Shown here piece after piece: positions 10,606-22,004 of a DNA stretch of 64,000 nt. A model generated the notes under the pieces. It was not told the DNA's origin and searched no databases. It saw only the letters and a program-made list of their open reading frames with translations. The DNA comes from Macropodus opercularis. Lineage: Eukaryota > Chordata > Actinopteri > Anabantiformes > Osphronemidae. The stretch covers positions 9,900,001 through 9,964,000 of the forward strand of contig CM061106.1 of assembly GCA_030770545.1 (NCBI GenBank). Reading direction: 5' to 3'. How positions within the stretch are numbered: position 1 is the first letter of the stretch; each line of letters opens with the position of its first letter. The position numbers and the translations under genes were made by a program.

Positions 10606-13600
10606 CAGAACAGAGCATGAAATATCATTTTCATTAAACTATGTTTTCTGTTCTCTTTTGAACATCTTAAAGTGAGAGGATGGAAACATTTGGACAATGT
10701 AACTGATATATTACAGACTGTTTTCCTTAGTTGATGCTCATTGTTGTTTCCTGTTGGAGCAGATCAGCATTAGTAGGAGAGATTATGTGTTTTTTGCTGT
10801 ATTATATTTTGATGTAAACTAGTTTAGTTTTCCATTAGTTCCATTAGTTTTTATGATTGATTTTAATTATGGATGAACCATTAAAGACTCATTTCAGAAT
10901 AAAGAGTTTCTTCTTCAGCTAATTTGCTGCATGTTGGATTATTGAGAGGAAGGAAGCGTCTGAGCTGCAGACTCTCGTCCTGTCGGGACATTTTATTCTT
11001 TGCAGGTATAAACACAGTTAATTGAGATGAAATTAAACTGCTGCTCTGCTACAGTTCATCATCTCTGGATTATGTCCTGTACATTAAAATGTAAATATGC
11101 AGCACTTGCTTTGTATGTAGGCAACATTCCTGCCTGACCCTGCTTCACCGCTACGCCATCCTCTCTCTCCCGAGGTCGACCTGAGGCATTCTGGGAAAGT
11201 AGCTCGTCTCTGCAGACCCTGCTGCTGAGCTCCTCACCAGTCCCAGTCAGTCAGACTGAGAGGCCAGAGTATGAGAAACAACGACATGACTAAAAACAGA
11301 ATTTATGATCTTTATCATAGTCTCCATTTATTCTCATTGTTGCACTGACAATATTTCTTTGAATATGTGGATGCAAAGGAAACAATTTTTAAAAGTTTGA
11401 TGCACTTTCACGCATGATTTCCCATTAATTGAATCTTGAAGTGCTGAGATCACACACTTCACTGTAGAGTTGTTTTTATGGTTTTAGTGCCACGTTTGTG
11501 CAAACCCTAGAGAACAAAGTGCAGCATCTGATGTAAGTACCTGAAGAGAGAGTAGCAGTTAGTTAAGAAAGAGTGTTAATGAGGAGCTGGCAGCACATTT
11601 CATCATGTTATTAGAGGCAGATGCTACATTGTGTGTTTAATTATTAGCATGTGTGGGTGACTGGAATGAGATCTTGCTGCTTTGTGTTGCCATCGTGTCG
11701 TCGTGGTCGTGTTTCTGTTAAATGTGCTGTGGACAGTCACAGTTTCAGAGAATGTGTTCATGTGTTTTTGCCTGTTATGAGATATCGTAAAATCTCCAAA
11801 AATGGGGGCGTGACCAACAAGTGGCCGATCTGAACAGAGTTCATAAGGTCAAATATAGCTGTGGGTGAACCCTGGCAGCATCACTAGGCTGCGAATCCAG
11901 TGAGTCAGCGCAGATACAGACGGACAAGGCCAGACACAGAATGACACAAACAGCACCACGAAAAGGCAGAACGAGCCAGATATGAGACCAGAAAGCAACA
12001 CAGCAGGCGTCAAAGATGGAGACACACTGTCAGCAGACGCGGTAACGGTTTACTGGCTGCCAGCTTCTATTGGCACCGCACACAGCAAGCGCCAAAGGCT
12101 CGGTGGCTCGACTCCCCACCACAGACTCAGCCTGTGAATAAACGCAAGCAAAACGCCTCAGTAGCTCAGAGACGCAGTCGTTGGGCTGGAACCAGGAAGT
12201 TCTGTGTAGAGGGACGGACTCAGGGCTGCGACCTCCTGCACATGGAGCCTGGAGAGTTGGAAGAACCTCATCCTGCAACCTGCAAACTCAGGGAACAGCA
12301 GGTAAAGAGGCTTCCACCGCTTTCCAGCTCCACCCGACCCCAAAGCTTAGCTCAACGTCTTTGGATCAGAACAGCTGCTTCTCAACATATTCAGGAGACA
12401 TTTACACCTGACTAGAAAGACTCCTCATAGTTTCAGCATCAGATCCATTATTTTTAGAAGAGAACTTTTAATTTGGAGGTAAAAAGAACTGAACGAAGCA
12501 CTGCTTGAACAGGAAATACGCTGACAAACGCGTCTTTGCTGTCTGGCATAAATGAAACATGGATCAACCTGATGGTTCCCACACCGTTAAGCTCTGTGTT
12601 CACTCATCGAACCACATAAACCACCTCAGTTAGTAAACGCCTGTATGAAGAGAAAGCAACACAAATGCAGGCAGGACTGATGGAAGGTTTTACTCAGACA
12701 AAAAAACTGTAATATTCTCCATCAAACTGTTGACGACTTATTTCCTCAAGTGCTTTCTTGTTTTTCACACATTGCAAAACCCCAAAGATTCAAGTCGTAG
12801 GAGTGAAACCTGTGCAAATAATATTGTTGTAATTAGTTTAAGTGTGGCTCTGAATTTGTGTTTAAAGAGGTGGTTGTGTTACGTAAAACGGCGTCGTTAT
12901 TTTGTATAATCTATGTTTTTCAAGTAAATTTAATTTAATAGCATCTGTAGCATTTTAAGAAATGTCTACACGTCATTCAACAAAAACTACCACTTGGCAA
13001 AAAGCTGCCTTAAAGTTGACTCGTTGTCAGACGTGCAGTAAAAGCCAGGAGCTGCTCAAATAGGACTTTTTTCATGCTGAGTTGGACAGAAGTGCTGAAA
13101 GTGCTGCAGATCCGTCTGCAGACACATCAGCTTCCTTGTCAGTAGAAACAGACGTAGAGGGTGAGAGGAAGACAGACAGTCATTAAGATGATTGAAGAGC
13201 AGAGTAGTGAAGGTGTCAGATGCAAATGAAGGAAACTTCTCTTCAGAGAACCTTTACTCCCCCTCAGTCTCAGCACCATCCTCCACCTACACCCATTGTC
13301 AGACTTTTATTGTTTAGTTGAATGCGTGAGTAGAAATGATTTGAATAATGAGTCACAGTGTGAGATCAGCATCTGCACTGGAACCAGTTGGAACTAGTTC
13401 ATATAGTGGCTGTGTAGCACGTATGGATGCATTTATACATCAGCAACAACGTCTCTGTGTTGAGCTGAAGCTGAGACGTTGCTTTAACAATGTTTTAACG
13501 TATTACATAAATTACATGAACTCTCAGTGCCCTTAATTTGAAAATTTAGGTTGAATCAGTTCATTGAGGGAAATAAAATATAGTTAATAAAGTCAAAGTC

Positions 13601-13912
13601 AATTTTTAATATATATATTTTTTATTTTGAGAGAAAGAGACAGAAACTAAAATACTCAACAAACTTTTTTTTGTTACATCTTTTCCCATTTTAATTCGGT
13701 GAGTGTTTCTTTAGGTGTCAGTATTTCAGTGTGTTGTGTATTGTGTGGACATATCACCAGCGTTTGCGAGTCGTCATGTGGATCCTGACTTCGCTGGTGT
13801 GGTTCACAGTATCTGTTAACGGCTTTGTTGTTGCTCATCTCCGCCCTGTTCCCTGGTGTAGCTTTTGCATCTCACTATGAATATGAGCAGACGCCTCTAA
13901 CCTCCCCCATCC

Positions 13913-13913
<1 letters not shown>
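10606..13913. other. intergenic region without a supported gene
   Basis: About 10935-11105 is similar to 26126-26280 (shared phrase TGCAGACTCTCGTCCTGTCG), a dispersed repeat of unknown class. Around 12030-12415 several overlapping open frames of 60-93 residues occur on both strands in a GC-richer patch, but none resembles a known protein and no splice structure supports one. Nothing else is recognised. Confidence 0.4.
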
Positions 13914-13989
<76 letters not shown>

Positions 13990-13998
13990 ACACACACA
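13914..13998. repeat. (CA)n microsatellite
   Basis: About 36 CA dinucleotides, interrupted once by CCCA near the right end. Long open frames of Thr-His or Val-Cys repeats on either strand come only from this run. Confidence 0.97.
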
Positions 13999-14784
13999 GG
14001 AGGAAGACTGAGAATTCTGTCAACCCCCACCAACACATCCGTGTTTCTGCCTGGAAGAAAAGCAGCACATGAACATGCTGCTTGGTGGCTGCTTGGTCTG
14101 GGCAGCAGCCACCAATGTTGGAGCAGGGGCTGATTCCTGGTCTCCTGTTCAAACACCTCCTCCACCACAGGCTTATTCATACAACTTGAACGTAAGGATG
14201 TTGCAGCCATTGATGACAAGAAGGACTTGTCTGTTGTAGTTATGTAGATGAGGAGACCTTCTACTAGAGGAGAGGTTGTTTCTGCACATGCAGACAACCA
14301 CAGAGGGAGGGGTGGTGGTGGGGACTGGTGGTTTCTGCTGTTGACAGGCTCAGGAGGAGCAGAGGAGCGGTTGGTCCTGCTAGATGTTAGCTATGATCGC
14401 CCGACTACATGCATGTGCTATGTCCACGTTTCTCAGGACACCCAAGGTCTCTATGACATGGTTCTGTAAATTCTGTTCAAACTCCTCCTAGGCACCTTTT
14501 ACATAATGGGGACATGTGAATACGACTTTTTTTTCTTTTTACTTGGTAAAATAATTTTTTCTGTGGATAGACTGATGCTGCTTACAAACGTTTGATAAGG
14601 AGCAACACGTGACTCTCTGACCCATCAGAAAATACCATTTAATCACAAAGGTTAAAGTAAAGATTATTTCTGATGGACAGATGTGTTTTTTTTATCCAGG
14701 CAGCCTGGGTTCAGTTGATTTCACCCCATGATGATGTGTCCTTGTGCAGGAAAAGCTGAATTCCTGCCAAATCCCAGGTTCTTG
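13999..14784. other. no recognised feature
   Basis: Open frames extending from the CA run into this region show no family resemblance. No RNA or transposon is seen. Confidence 0.4.
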
Positions 14785-15404
14785 GTCCACCTCATCGTGT
14801 GTCATCCCTCACTGTCCTTGTTATCTCAACGTCTGTCTGACTCGTACTGAACATGCTGCATAAACATCCTCTGCAGAATTGAGCTGTGCAGCTTTTCTGT
14901 GTTGGTGGGTTCAGCTTTACCTCAGAGAAGCTCAGATAACTGCTGCTAATGTTTAACACCCCATCAAATGTGAGCTTAGATTCAACAGCACAGCATCAGG
15001 GTGTGATCAAGGTGAGATCGTAGCAGGAACATGTTGCACAGCGGCCTATGAAACGAGTCTGATCTCTGCTGGTCCAAACATGACTTTATTACTGACTCAG
15101 TGATGGACGTTATTATTGTGGACTGTGCTCATTGTCTGTGGGCTGTTGTTGAGTGATGCTGCCTCTAATGAAACATTAGAAGGTGAGTGTGTCCCTGTTA
15201 AACTCCCTCCTCACCACCACCCCCTTCTCCTGCAGGACAACTTTACTCTGCATTCACTGGGTTTGTATTAATGATGCTCAGTAAAATCAAACTGATTCTA
15301 CAGTATAAATATATAAACGTAGCCGCGTAAGAAAAACAAGGAAATAGAAGCAAAGGCTGTTGATTCTAAATGAAGAGGTTTCAATTCTCTCTGGCGAGTA
15401 AAGA

Positions 15405-15704
15405 GTAGTTCCTCACATTATCCAGCGAGTGGCGCTGTAGCTCTATGGCTGATGGCAGCGCTCGCCAGAAAACAAGTCGCACACGTGACGTCATCGTCCA
15501 GCGACATCGTACTTTTAAGCGCCACGACGGGAAACAACAGGTAGCGAGACGGTGTAAGTGTTGAAACGAGTCCATTGTTCAACGTGAACGACTGGTTCGA
15601 AGAGCTTTTTGACTTTGTACATTGATTCGTCCAGAAGGAGATAAAATCGGTCCAAGTGTCTCTGAAGTTCGTTCTTCAATAAGGACTCGCTGCAGCATTT
15701 TGGA
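15405..15704 (+). promoter_or_regulatory. candidate ZNF-B promoter and non-coding first exon
   Basis: An E-box overlaps a consensus CRE (CACGTGACGTCA, 15482-15493) in a CpG-rich stretch. Downstream, a strong splice donor GGA|GTAAGT ends a possible non-coding exon at 15704. The ZNF-B coding exon at 18340 begins at an acceptor with only 11 bases before its ATG, so an upstream untranslated exon is required. The paralogous block at 32457-32741 preserves the CRE (32523-32530) and the donor. Confidence 0.45.
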
Positions 15705-15732
15705 GTAAGTTCATGTTCGTTTTCAGCAGCGT

Positions 15733-15930
15733 AGTGTAGCGACCCGGTGCATTGTGGGAGCAGCTGCTGCTGTTCCTGCTTCTAAATAGTTATGTGTTCA
15801 TTGTGTTTAAATGCTGTAGTGCTGGTGTGTTTATTTATTGCGTGTTGTGTTCGTGCGTTAAACTGAAGGTTTGTGTTAAGTTGTGGGTGTGGGACCCTCG
15901 TGGTGTGCGGTGTTCCGCAATAACGAGTGA
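15733..15930. repeat. GCATTGTGGG repeat family, copy 1
   Basis: A block beginning at a CCCGGTGCATTGTGGG phrase recurs at 32786-32990 (segmental copy), more divergently inside the hAT element at 36236-36440, and at about 19948-20075. It is CpG-rich with a TGTGTTTATTT-rich middle. Class unknown; no coding content. Confidence 0.6.
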
Positions 15931-16181
15931 CCACGTTAATTGGTGACCGACTTCAGTGGTTACAGCAGATGTTTGAAGGAGCCTGTTAGTCCTAGTCGCT
16001 GCCTTGTCGGTGTTTTTTCTGTGAAGCCACTAAAAATTACCAGCAGTTTGACGTAAATCTAATAAAACACAGACAAGGCAGTGACTAGGACTAACAGGCT
16101 CGCTTCCTCCTTCAAACATCTGCCGTAACTACTGAAGTCGGACACCAGTTAACTTGGTCACTCGTTATTACGGAACACCGC
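15907..16181. repeat. long inverted repeat (fold-back), copy 1
   Basis: 15907-16016 and 16064-16181 are reverse complements over about 110 bases with a handful of mismatches and one 6-base indel, around a 47-base spacer. Shared phrases include CTGTTAGTCCTAGTC and its complement GACTAGGACTAACAG. The transcript could form a long hairpin. The partner copy at 32960-33404 keeps longer arms. Confidence 0.9.
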
Positions 16182-16329
16182 GCTGGTTGAACAATAGAGC
16201 TGAGAGACTCTTTGGAGCGAATAATAGAAAAATTCAGATGTAATGATTATAAAACGTAGTTGACCTCTTTTCCAGTGGTTGGCTTTGATTAAAACCTCCA
16301 ATTAGTAGATCAACTCAACTTGCCGTGTT

Positions 16330-16945
16330 TGGAGGAGGAGGAATGCTTTTTTTTATTTTGCCAAGGAGTCAGGACAGTTGCACTGCATCAAAGGGAGGAT
16401 GGATGGTGTTTGGTGAGAACCTCCTTCCCTCAGTCAGGGCATTGAAAATGGGTCGAAAATGACAATGACCCAAAGCACACGGCCAAGGCAGCAAAGGATT
16501 GGCTCAAGAAGAGGCACAGTAAGGTCATGGAGTGGCCTAGTCCATCTCCAGACCTTAATCCCATAGAAAATCTGTGGAGGGAGCTGAAGGTTCGAGTTGC
16601 CAAACATCAGCCACGTCACATTAATGACTTGGAGAAGATCTGCACAGAGGAGTGGGTCAAAATCCCCTGAGATGTGAGCAAACCTTGTGGCCAACTACAA
16701 GAAACGGCTGAACTCTGTGATTGCCAACAAAGGTTTTATCACCAAGTACTGAAGCACGTTTTGCAAAGGGATCAAATACTTATTTCAATCATGAAAAAGC
16801 AAATTAATTTAGATCTTATTTTGTTATTGTTGTCTCTCACTGTTCAAATAAACCCAGCATTGACATTATAGACTGATCATTTCTGTTAGTGGGCAAACTT
16901 ACAAAATCACCTGGGGTTCAAAAAATATTTTCCCTCCCTGTGTGT
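16330..16945 (+). pseudogene. Tc1-like transposase 3' half, relic
   Basis: From 16463 the plus strand encodes the C-terminal half of a Tc1 transposase: DNDPKHTAKAAKDWL with the second catalytic Asp, then SPDLNPIENLWRELK with the catalytic Glu, then an ICTEEWVKIP segment followed by an in-frame TGA. After the TGA, NLVANYKKRLNSVIANKG continues the family pattern. The 5' half is missing. The end near 16942 (AATATTTTCCCTCCCTGTG) resembles a Tc1 inverted terminus. Confidence 0.85.
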
Positions 16946-17820
16946 GTGTGTGTACATATATACTACTCAGCTTGTTGGGTTTTAATATTTAATTAATGAA
17001 CTTGTTGCACCACTGTCCATCATGATAATCAGATTTTCTCCATTCTCTGTTAAAACACTTTGTTGAAAGTTGTGATTATGGTCCTGAATGTTTGTTGTGG
17101 TGTGAACTTGGCTTCTAACGCTTCTATTCATAGCAGTGTTATCATGTCAGTGTCAGCACAGAGCAGCGTTCTTCTTTGCTGGTAGCAGAGCAGTCAGTGT
17201 CAGTGCATGTGTGTGTGAGTGTGTCTTCATTGCTGTGTGTGTCAGTGTGGTTCCTTCCTTCTCCTGCTGCTCTGTTGACCCTGGATCCTCAGCTGGTCTC
17301 CGTTGAGTCGACCTGTTGTCTGGACAGTCCTGGCTCTTGTGACGTCTTTCAGAAGTGTCAGCATTTATCTCTCAGTTAAATCTTCTTGTGCTCAGTCTCC
17401 AGGTTTCCTACACCAACAGTCTCTCTCTCCATCCTGCTCTATGACCTTGTCTCCTTTCTCCCCATGTAGGACTTTTCCTCTTTCTTCTTCTTCTTTCTCT
17501 GTAGCTGTGACTGTGGTCGTGGAACAGGGTGATGTTGATTGGACGTTTGAGTTGTGGTGGGTTGATGGAGGTCTGGTGTTTAGCTAAGTGGACTGTGGTG
17601 GAGGTTGTTGTTGTGGTTTCTTCTCATGACGTTGTCTAATGGCTGTTTGGTTTTCAAAGATCCTTTTGAGCTTTTCTAAAACACAGACCATATAAAGAAT
17701 AACCAGGTTCCTCCGTTGGCTCTAGTCTCAGGCTGTTCTGTTCCTTTTCCTGGGCTGAGACGCAGCCTTGCTGAAGGCCCATCTGGGGCCACGGGTCCTG
17801 AGAGCTGTCCTTAGATGCAT
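16946..17820. other. no recognised gene
   Basis: A TG-rich stretch follows the Tc1 end. About 17640-17690 shares the phrase TTCAAAGATCCTTTTG with the region beside the Penelope-like relic at 38680. No exon is supported. Confidence 0.4.
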
Positions 17821-18339
17821 GTTTTCCTCTTTCTTGCCTCAGTGGAAGTTGGAATGTTTTCCACAGGTTTCTACAAAAAGAAGTCGTCCAGTTGCCATGA
17901 ATCAACTTTCAGACAACTTCACCTGGATGACTGAGAATCTCCACAGACTTGCTTTAAATTGTTTCCCTTCCTACTGTCTAAGTTATTTTCTAATTTTAAT
18001 ACCTGACTCATACTATCCTTCAGGAAATATATGTATATATTTACCTTTACTGTTTCCCACGACACAGCACTACGTGTACTTTATACAGTCACAGACGTCT
18101 CTGTGAGAGTTTGATGCCATATTATAGATGATGAAAACGTTCTGTAGATGCATGAGAAGGAAAACGTTCAACTCACCAGTTTCCATCTTTATGTTTTGGA
18201 CTTTGCAGGATGCATCAGATGGAGACCAGAGACGATGCCTTTGATCTATTTTGAGATACAGCTACACTCAGAGCTTTTCTATGCAGGACAACTTTACTTT
18301 TGGTCTGTTCATCAGTTTCCCTTTAATTTCTCTCCACAG
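17821..18339. other. upstream intron of ZNF-B, duplicated in ZNF-C
   Basis: The sequence matches 33755-34257 closely and ends at the polypyrimidine tract and acceptor CTCTCCACAG immediately before the ZNF-B coding exon. No coding frame is conserved between the copies here. Confidence 0.6.
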
Positions 18340-18350
18340 CAACCAGGACC

Positions 18351-18632
18351 ATGGCAGATCAGTACAAGTTGGAACTGAAAGTAGAGGATGTGGACATTTA
18401 TCAATACCAGACCAAGAGCGATATGGAGAAGCTGGACCCAAGTTTTCTCGAGCAGGACGAATCCATTAGTGGAATTAAGGAGGAACAGCAGGAGCAGAGT
18501 TTATCCGAGCAAGACTGGTCCAGTAATGGAATTAAGGAGGAGCAGCAGGACCCGAGTTTAATCGAGCAGGACCGATCCACTAGAATGAAGGAGCAGCAGG
18601 ACAACGACCACGATGGAGCCACAGACCAACAG
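18351..18632 (+). CDS. ZNF-B N-terminal exon
   Basis: The exon starts at 18340 after acceptor CTCCACAG; ATG at 18351 sits in a good context (GACCATGG). It encodes 94 residues, beginning MADQYKLELKVEDVDIYQYQ, to a CAG|GTCGGT donor in phase 0. Three tandem repeats of 19, 19 and 17 residues follow residue about 30 (SFLEQDESISGIKEEQQEQ, SLSEQDWSSNGIKEEQQDP, and a shorter third). Two contain IKEE and the start has LKVE, both fitting the ψKxE pattern of SUMO acceptor sites. No KRAB, BTB or SCAN domain is present. If unspliced, the frame ends 12 codons on (VGADQFTAKSGS-stop). Fusion to the finger exon at 23625 is inferred from matching phase, order and the ZNF-A parallel. Confidence 0.75.
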
Positions 18633-20230
18633 GTCGGTGCTGATCAGTTCACCGCTAAAAGCGGCTCATAGCGACACTAAAAGCCTGAACATGAGCCTCA
18701 GGCTCCGTCTGTCACCAGAACAAAGTGGTTGGTGTCAAACCTAGGAAGCAGTTTAGTCTTTGTCGGGCTGCAGACGTGGTGGGAGCCAACATGGCGGCTT
18801 TTCCCCGATGCTTTAGTGAAAACCCAGCAAACGAGTGTGGCTGGAAAAGCTTTGACTAAACAGTGATGATCCCAGAGGAAACATTAGAACAGACGTCCAA
18901 CGATGTAGCAGCGAAATCTGGTTGATGCAGCTTGAACAGGACAGAAAAGAAGAACGAGCTTCAACAAAGAGATAAATGTATCAGTTAAAACATGAGGAAG
19001 CTCATTTAAATATCCAGGTCAGCGGAAAATGCTGAGTCACAGGATTGTTGTGCTTTTCTTCCCCTTTCACTGTTTGTAGGAAGCTCAGGTATGAATGAAG
19101 TTAATTTCTATCACAGGTCCTTCAAATGACTTTGTTCACCTGTTGCCATGTCTCTAATGCTGCTATTCAGCAGTTTAGCTGTTTATGTAATATTAAATAT
19201 TCACCCCAATAGAAATGATGAATAAATTCAAAGGACAACCCAGTTTGTAGTGGGAGGCCCTGGTCTTGGAGGAGTTTGTGTATATGGAGTTATTCTAGGT
19301 TATAGCTCTATAATTTACATTTACAGTGCTGCTAGTATCTATATATACAATTTAAATGCAACTATGAACAAAGTATTTTTCACACAATGTTATGCTTCGT
19401 GTGAACATGTAGATTCTTGTTGAACATGTAGATTCTTGTAGAACCTTGTTTTTTAACTAGAGGTATTTAGACACTTTTTGGCAAACTGTTCTATTATGTT
19501 ACTTTTACATAGCAGATAATTCTCACCTGATGATCTCAGTATCGATTCTTCTATTTCTTTCAACATCTACACAAAGAGATTAATTTTATGTGCCACCATG
19601 TGAGCCTAACTAATGTACATAATACGTTTGTTACATTAATACCATCACAATGTAATTTGATCCTCGTTGACATTATAGTGCAGCAGTAAAACACCTTTAC
19701 AGAGAAAGTAATTTGATGTCACAGAGGACAATGACTTCTATACCATTAAACTCGTCACCATGGTCACAGTTACCCTACACTAGTTTTTAATGTCTGCTCA
19801 TCATACTGTACATGTGTGACTGATGCTACCTAGTACTGGTTTTACTCTTTTTGCTGCATACTCTGAGTCTGCTCTCTCTGCAGACATTGGTGAAGGATCC
19901 GCCACAAGAATAATATACTGAAAAACAAAACACAAAAAATATTTTTGCGGCGTTGTGGGTGCGGCTGCTGTTCCGCTGTTGTAAATGTTGTAGTTTACTG
20001 TGTGTTGTGTTGTGTGTACATAAAGTCGTTTTGAGCGGCACTGTGAGGGTAAGTGCTCGGTGTGGGAGAGAGCTTCACCTTGTTAGCTAGTTAGCTCATA
20101 GATTGTAACGATCGCTGGGTTTGAGTCAACACTATCTGCTAATTCTGACTTGTCCTGGAGGCAGCGGCCACGCTGTCAACTTCTCTTTTCGTTTGTGGTG
20201 AGAGTGAGGCCACAGGTCTGCTGCTTCTGG

Positions 20231-20440
20231 TGAAATATAAAATAGCTTTTTGGTACGTTTGTATTTTATACTGCTGTCAACAGTGGGCAGCACGTTATTG
20301 ATTTCATGACTGTGGGGTCAGTGCAGATTTGAACACGTGCCACAACAGGAAACATTAGAACAGACGTCCAGCGACGTAGCAGTGAAATATGGTTGATGCA
20401 GCTTGAACAGGATGGAAAAGGACGAACTTCAAAGTTTCAA
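20231..20440. repeat. intronic duplicated block, copy 1
   Basis: About 210 bases match 22370-22570, including AAATAGCTTTTTGGTACG and GAACACGTGCCACAA, and end with the CATTAGAACAGACGTCCA segment also found at 18885 and 34746. Non-coding. Confidence 0.8.
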
Positions 20441-20560
20441 AGCGTTTATTGTCATATGTGCATTTGGAAAGCAAGTGTCCCTGTACAATGAAATTCTTAC
20501 TTTGCTGTCCACAGTGAATGCCGACGAATTTAGTAAGCATGGAAGGGTGTGTGCACCTCC

Positions 20561-20587
20561 TGTGTGTGTGTGTGTGTGTGTGTGTGC
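20561..20587. repeat. (TG)n microsatellite
   Basis: About 13 TG dinucleotides, inside the LINE fragment. Confidence 0.95.
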
Positions 20588-20820
20588 TGGGAGTCTCAAA
20601 GCGGGCGAAGAATGAGTTGAGATCATTCAGCAGTATGAGGAGCTGATGGTAGAGCTTGTGCTGCTCCTGTAGTCTGTGATGTGCTGCAGACTTTGCCACA
20701 TCTGTCTGGAGTCAGCAGTACAGTAGAAACTGTCCAGCTTCTGCCTGTACTGTCTTTTGGTTGTTGTTATGGCTCTTCTCAGCCCGTACTTTGCTGCCTT
20801 GTACTCTGTCTTGTTGCCAT
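20588..20820 (-). pseudogene. LINE ORF2 fragment
   Basis: On the minus strand one frame encodes KTEYKAAKYGLRRAITTTKR followed by …LDSFYCTADSRQMWQSLQHI…, and a second frame continues NDLNSFFARFETPS. This is the linker between endonuclease and reverse transcriptase of fish LINEs. At least one frameshift separates the parts; both ends are missing. Confidence 0.75.
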
Positions 20821-21161
20821 TTAAAAGCAAAAGATCGAGCACGTAGCATGCAACGTTACCTGGCTGATGATGTCATGGAGGTGCCTAGTGCTGCTGTAGA
20901 GTTGGCTCATGGATGAATGTAAACAGAGGCCAGAAACACAGCAGTGAAGTCCTGTGGTAGGTAGTAGCGGCGGCATTTCAGTAGTAAAAACTCCACTTCT
21001 GGTGAGCAGTGCTTTTATAACAGTGTGCACATCTCCACACCACGAGTAAAACTCTAGAGACCTCGTGTTGGCTAACAAGATGCTAGGGCTCAGTGGCCGG
21101 CTAGCGTGAGATTTCAGCCTAGCCTGTAGCCCTCCTCTCTTGTACCGCTTGCGTCAATTTT

Positions 21162-21697
21162 CAATTCAACTTTATTTATATAGCGCAAATTCACAACATC
21201 AGTTATCTCAAGGCACTTTACAAGTAAGGTTTTAAGACCTTACACAACTAAACCCAACAATTCCCACATAGAGCAGCTTTTAATTGTAGCCAATCGATAA
21301 ATTGTACATTTAAATAGCAACAGTGGAGGAAAAACTCCCTCTCTAGAGAGGAAGAAACCTCCAGCAGACCCAGGATCAGTGTGGGCGGCCATCTGCCTTG
21401 ACCGGTTGGGGTGAGGGGATAGAGAAGAGAGAAAAGGACACAACCACAACAAAACAAGCAGCAACAGAACACAGGCGGGATGGTTGGACCAGCAACTGAA
21501 CACTGGAGACACACGACTCTGAGTCTGATGATACCTGGAGATGAGGATAGAGAGAGAGACAGAACGAGAGAAACACAACTAGGAGAGAAAAGAGACAAAG
21601 TTAGTCACATGTGGAAATAGAGGCATGTTGGCGGATAGAAGAAAAAGAGAAAAAAAAGCTCAGTGAATGAAGGACGTCCCCCAGCATCTAAGTCTAA
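21162..21697 (-). mobile_element. 5'-truncated LINE, 3' end only
   Basis: Matches the 3' portion of the longer LINE copy at 41781-42976 almost base for base, beginning at the shared tail (TTTATTTATATAGCGC on the plus strand). No reverse transcriptase sequence remains. Truncation at the 5' end is the normal result of target-primed reverse transcription. Confidence 0.8.
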
Positions 21698-22004
21698 ATA
21701 AAACATTAACTTCAAGTTGAGGCGCGTTCAATGTAGTTGGCTCCATTTGTTGCATCACAGCAGGTAAAAGCAGCTTCATATGGGGCGTTTTACAAACAGT
21801 ATTTATTGTTGGCCTTCAACTAATGGACTGCGATGGTCCAAGAGCGAGGAAAGATGCTCAGAACAGTCATAATCCTTCACCCACAGCCCAGGCTGCTGTA
21901 GCTGCTCCCACAGTAGAGACAACTGGCCACAAAGAGTCACAGACACACGTCTAACACCAACCACAGCCTCCCTACGGTTGGACAGAAGCTGCCTGATGTG
22001 TTTA

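Larger units (their letters stand above)
14785..16280. repeat. segmental duplicate upstream of ZNF-B (partner 31805-33600)
   Basis: From about 14785 the sequence runs nearly identical to 31805 onward, sharing phrases such as CATCGTGTGTCATCCCTCAC and TGGCTGATGGCAGCGCTCGC. It covers the CRE-containing block and the fold-back structure. The main differences are a few substitutions and the loss here of about 200 inner bases of the fold-back. It supports ZNF-B and ZNF-C having arisen by direct segmental duplication including the 5' flank. Confidence 0.85.

Noticed and set aside
12030..12415. Cluster of 60-93 residue open frames in a GC-richer patch
   Set aside because: Overlapping frames on both strands, no recognisable domain, no convincing splice sites.
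13825..14297. Open frames of 102-140 residues with poly(Thr-His) or poly(Val-Cys)
   Set aside because: Produced by the CA microsatellite; flanking parts have no family resemblance.
21240..21598. Minus-strand open frames of 66-116 residues repeated at 41857-42216
   Set aside because: They lie in the LINE 3' untranslated region; their recurrence reflects the repeat.
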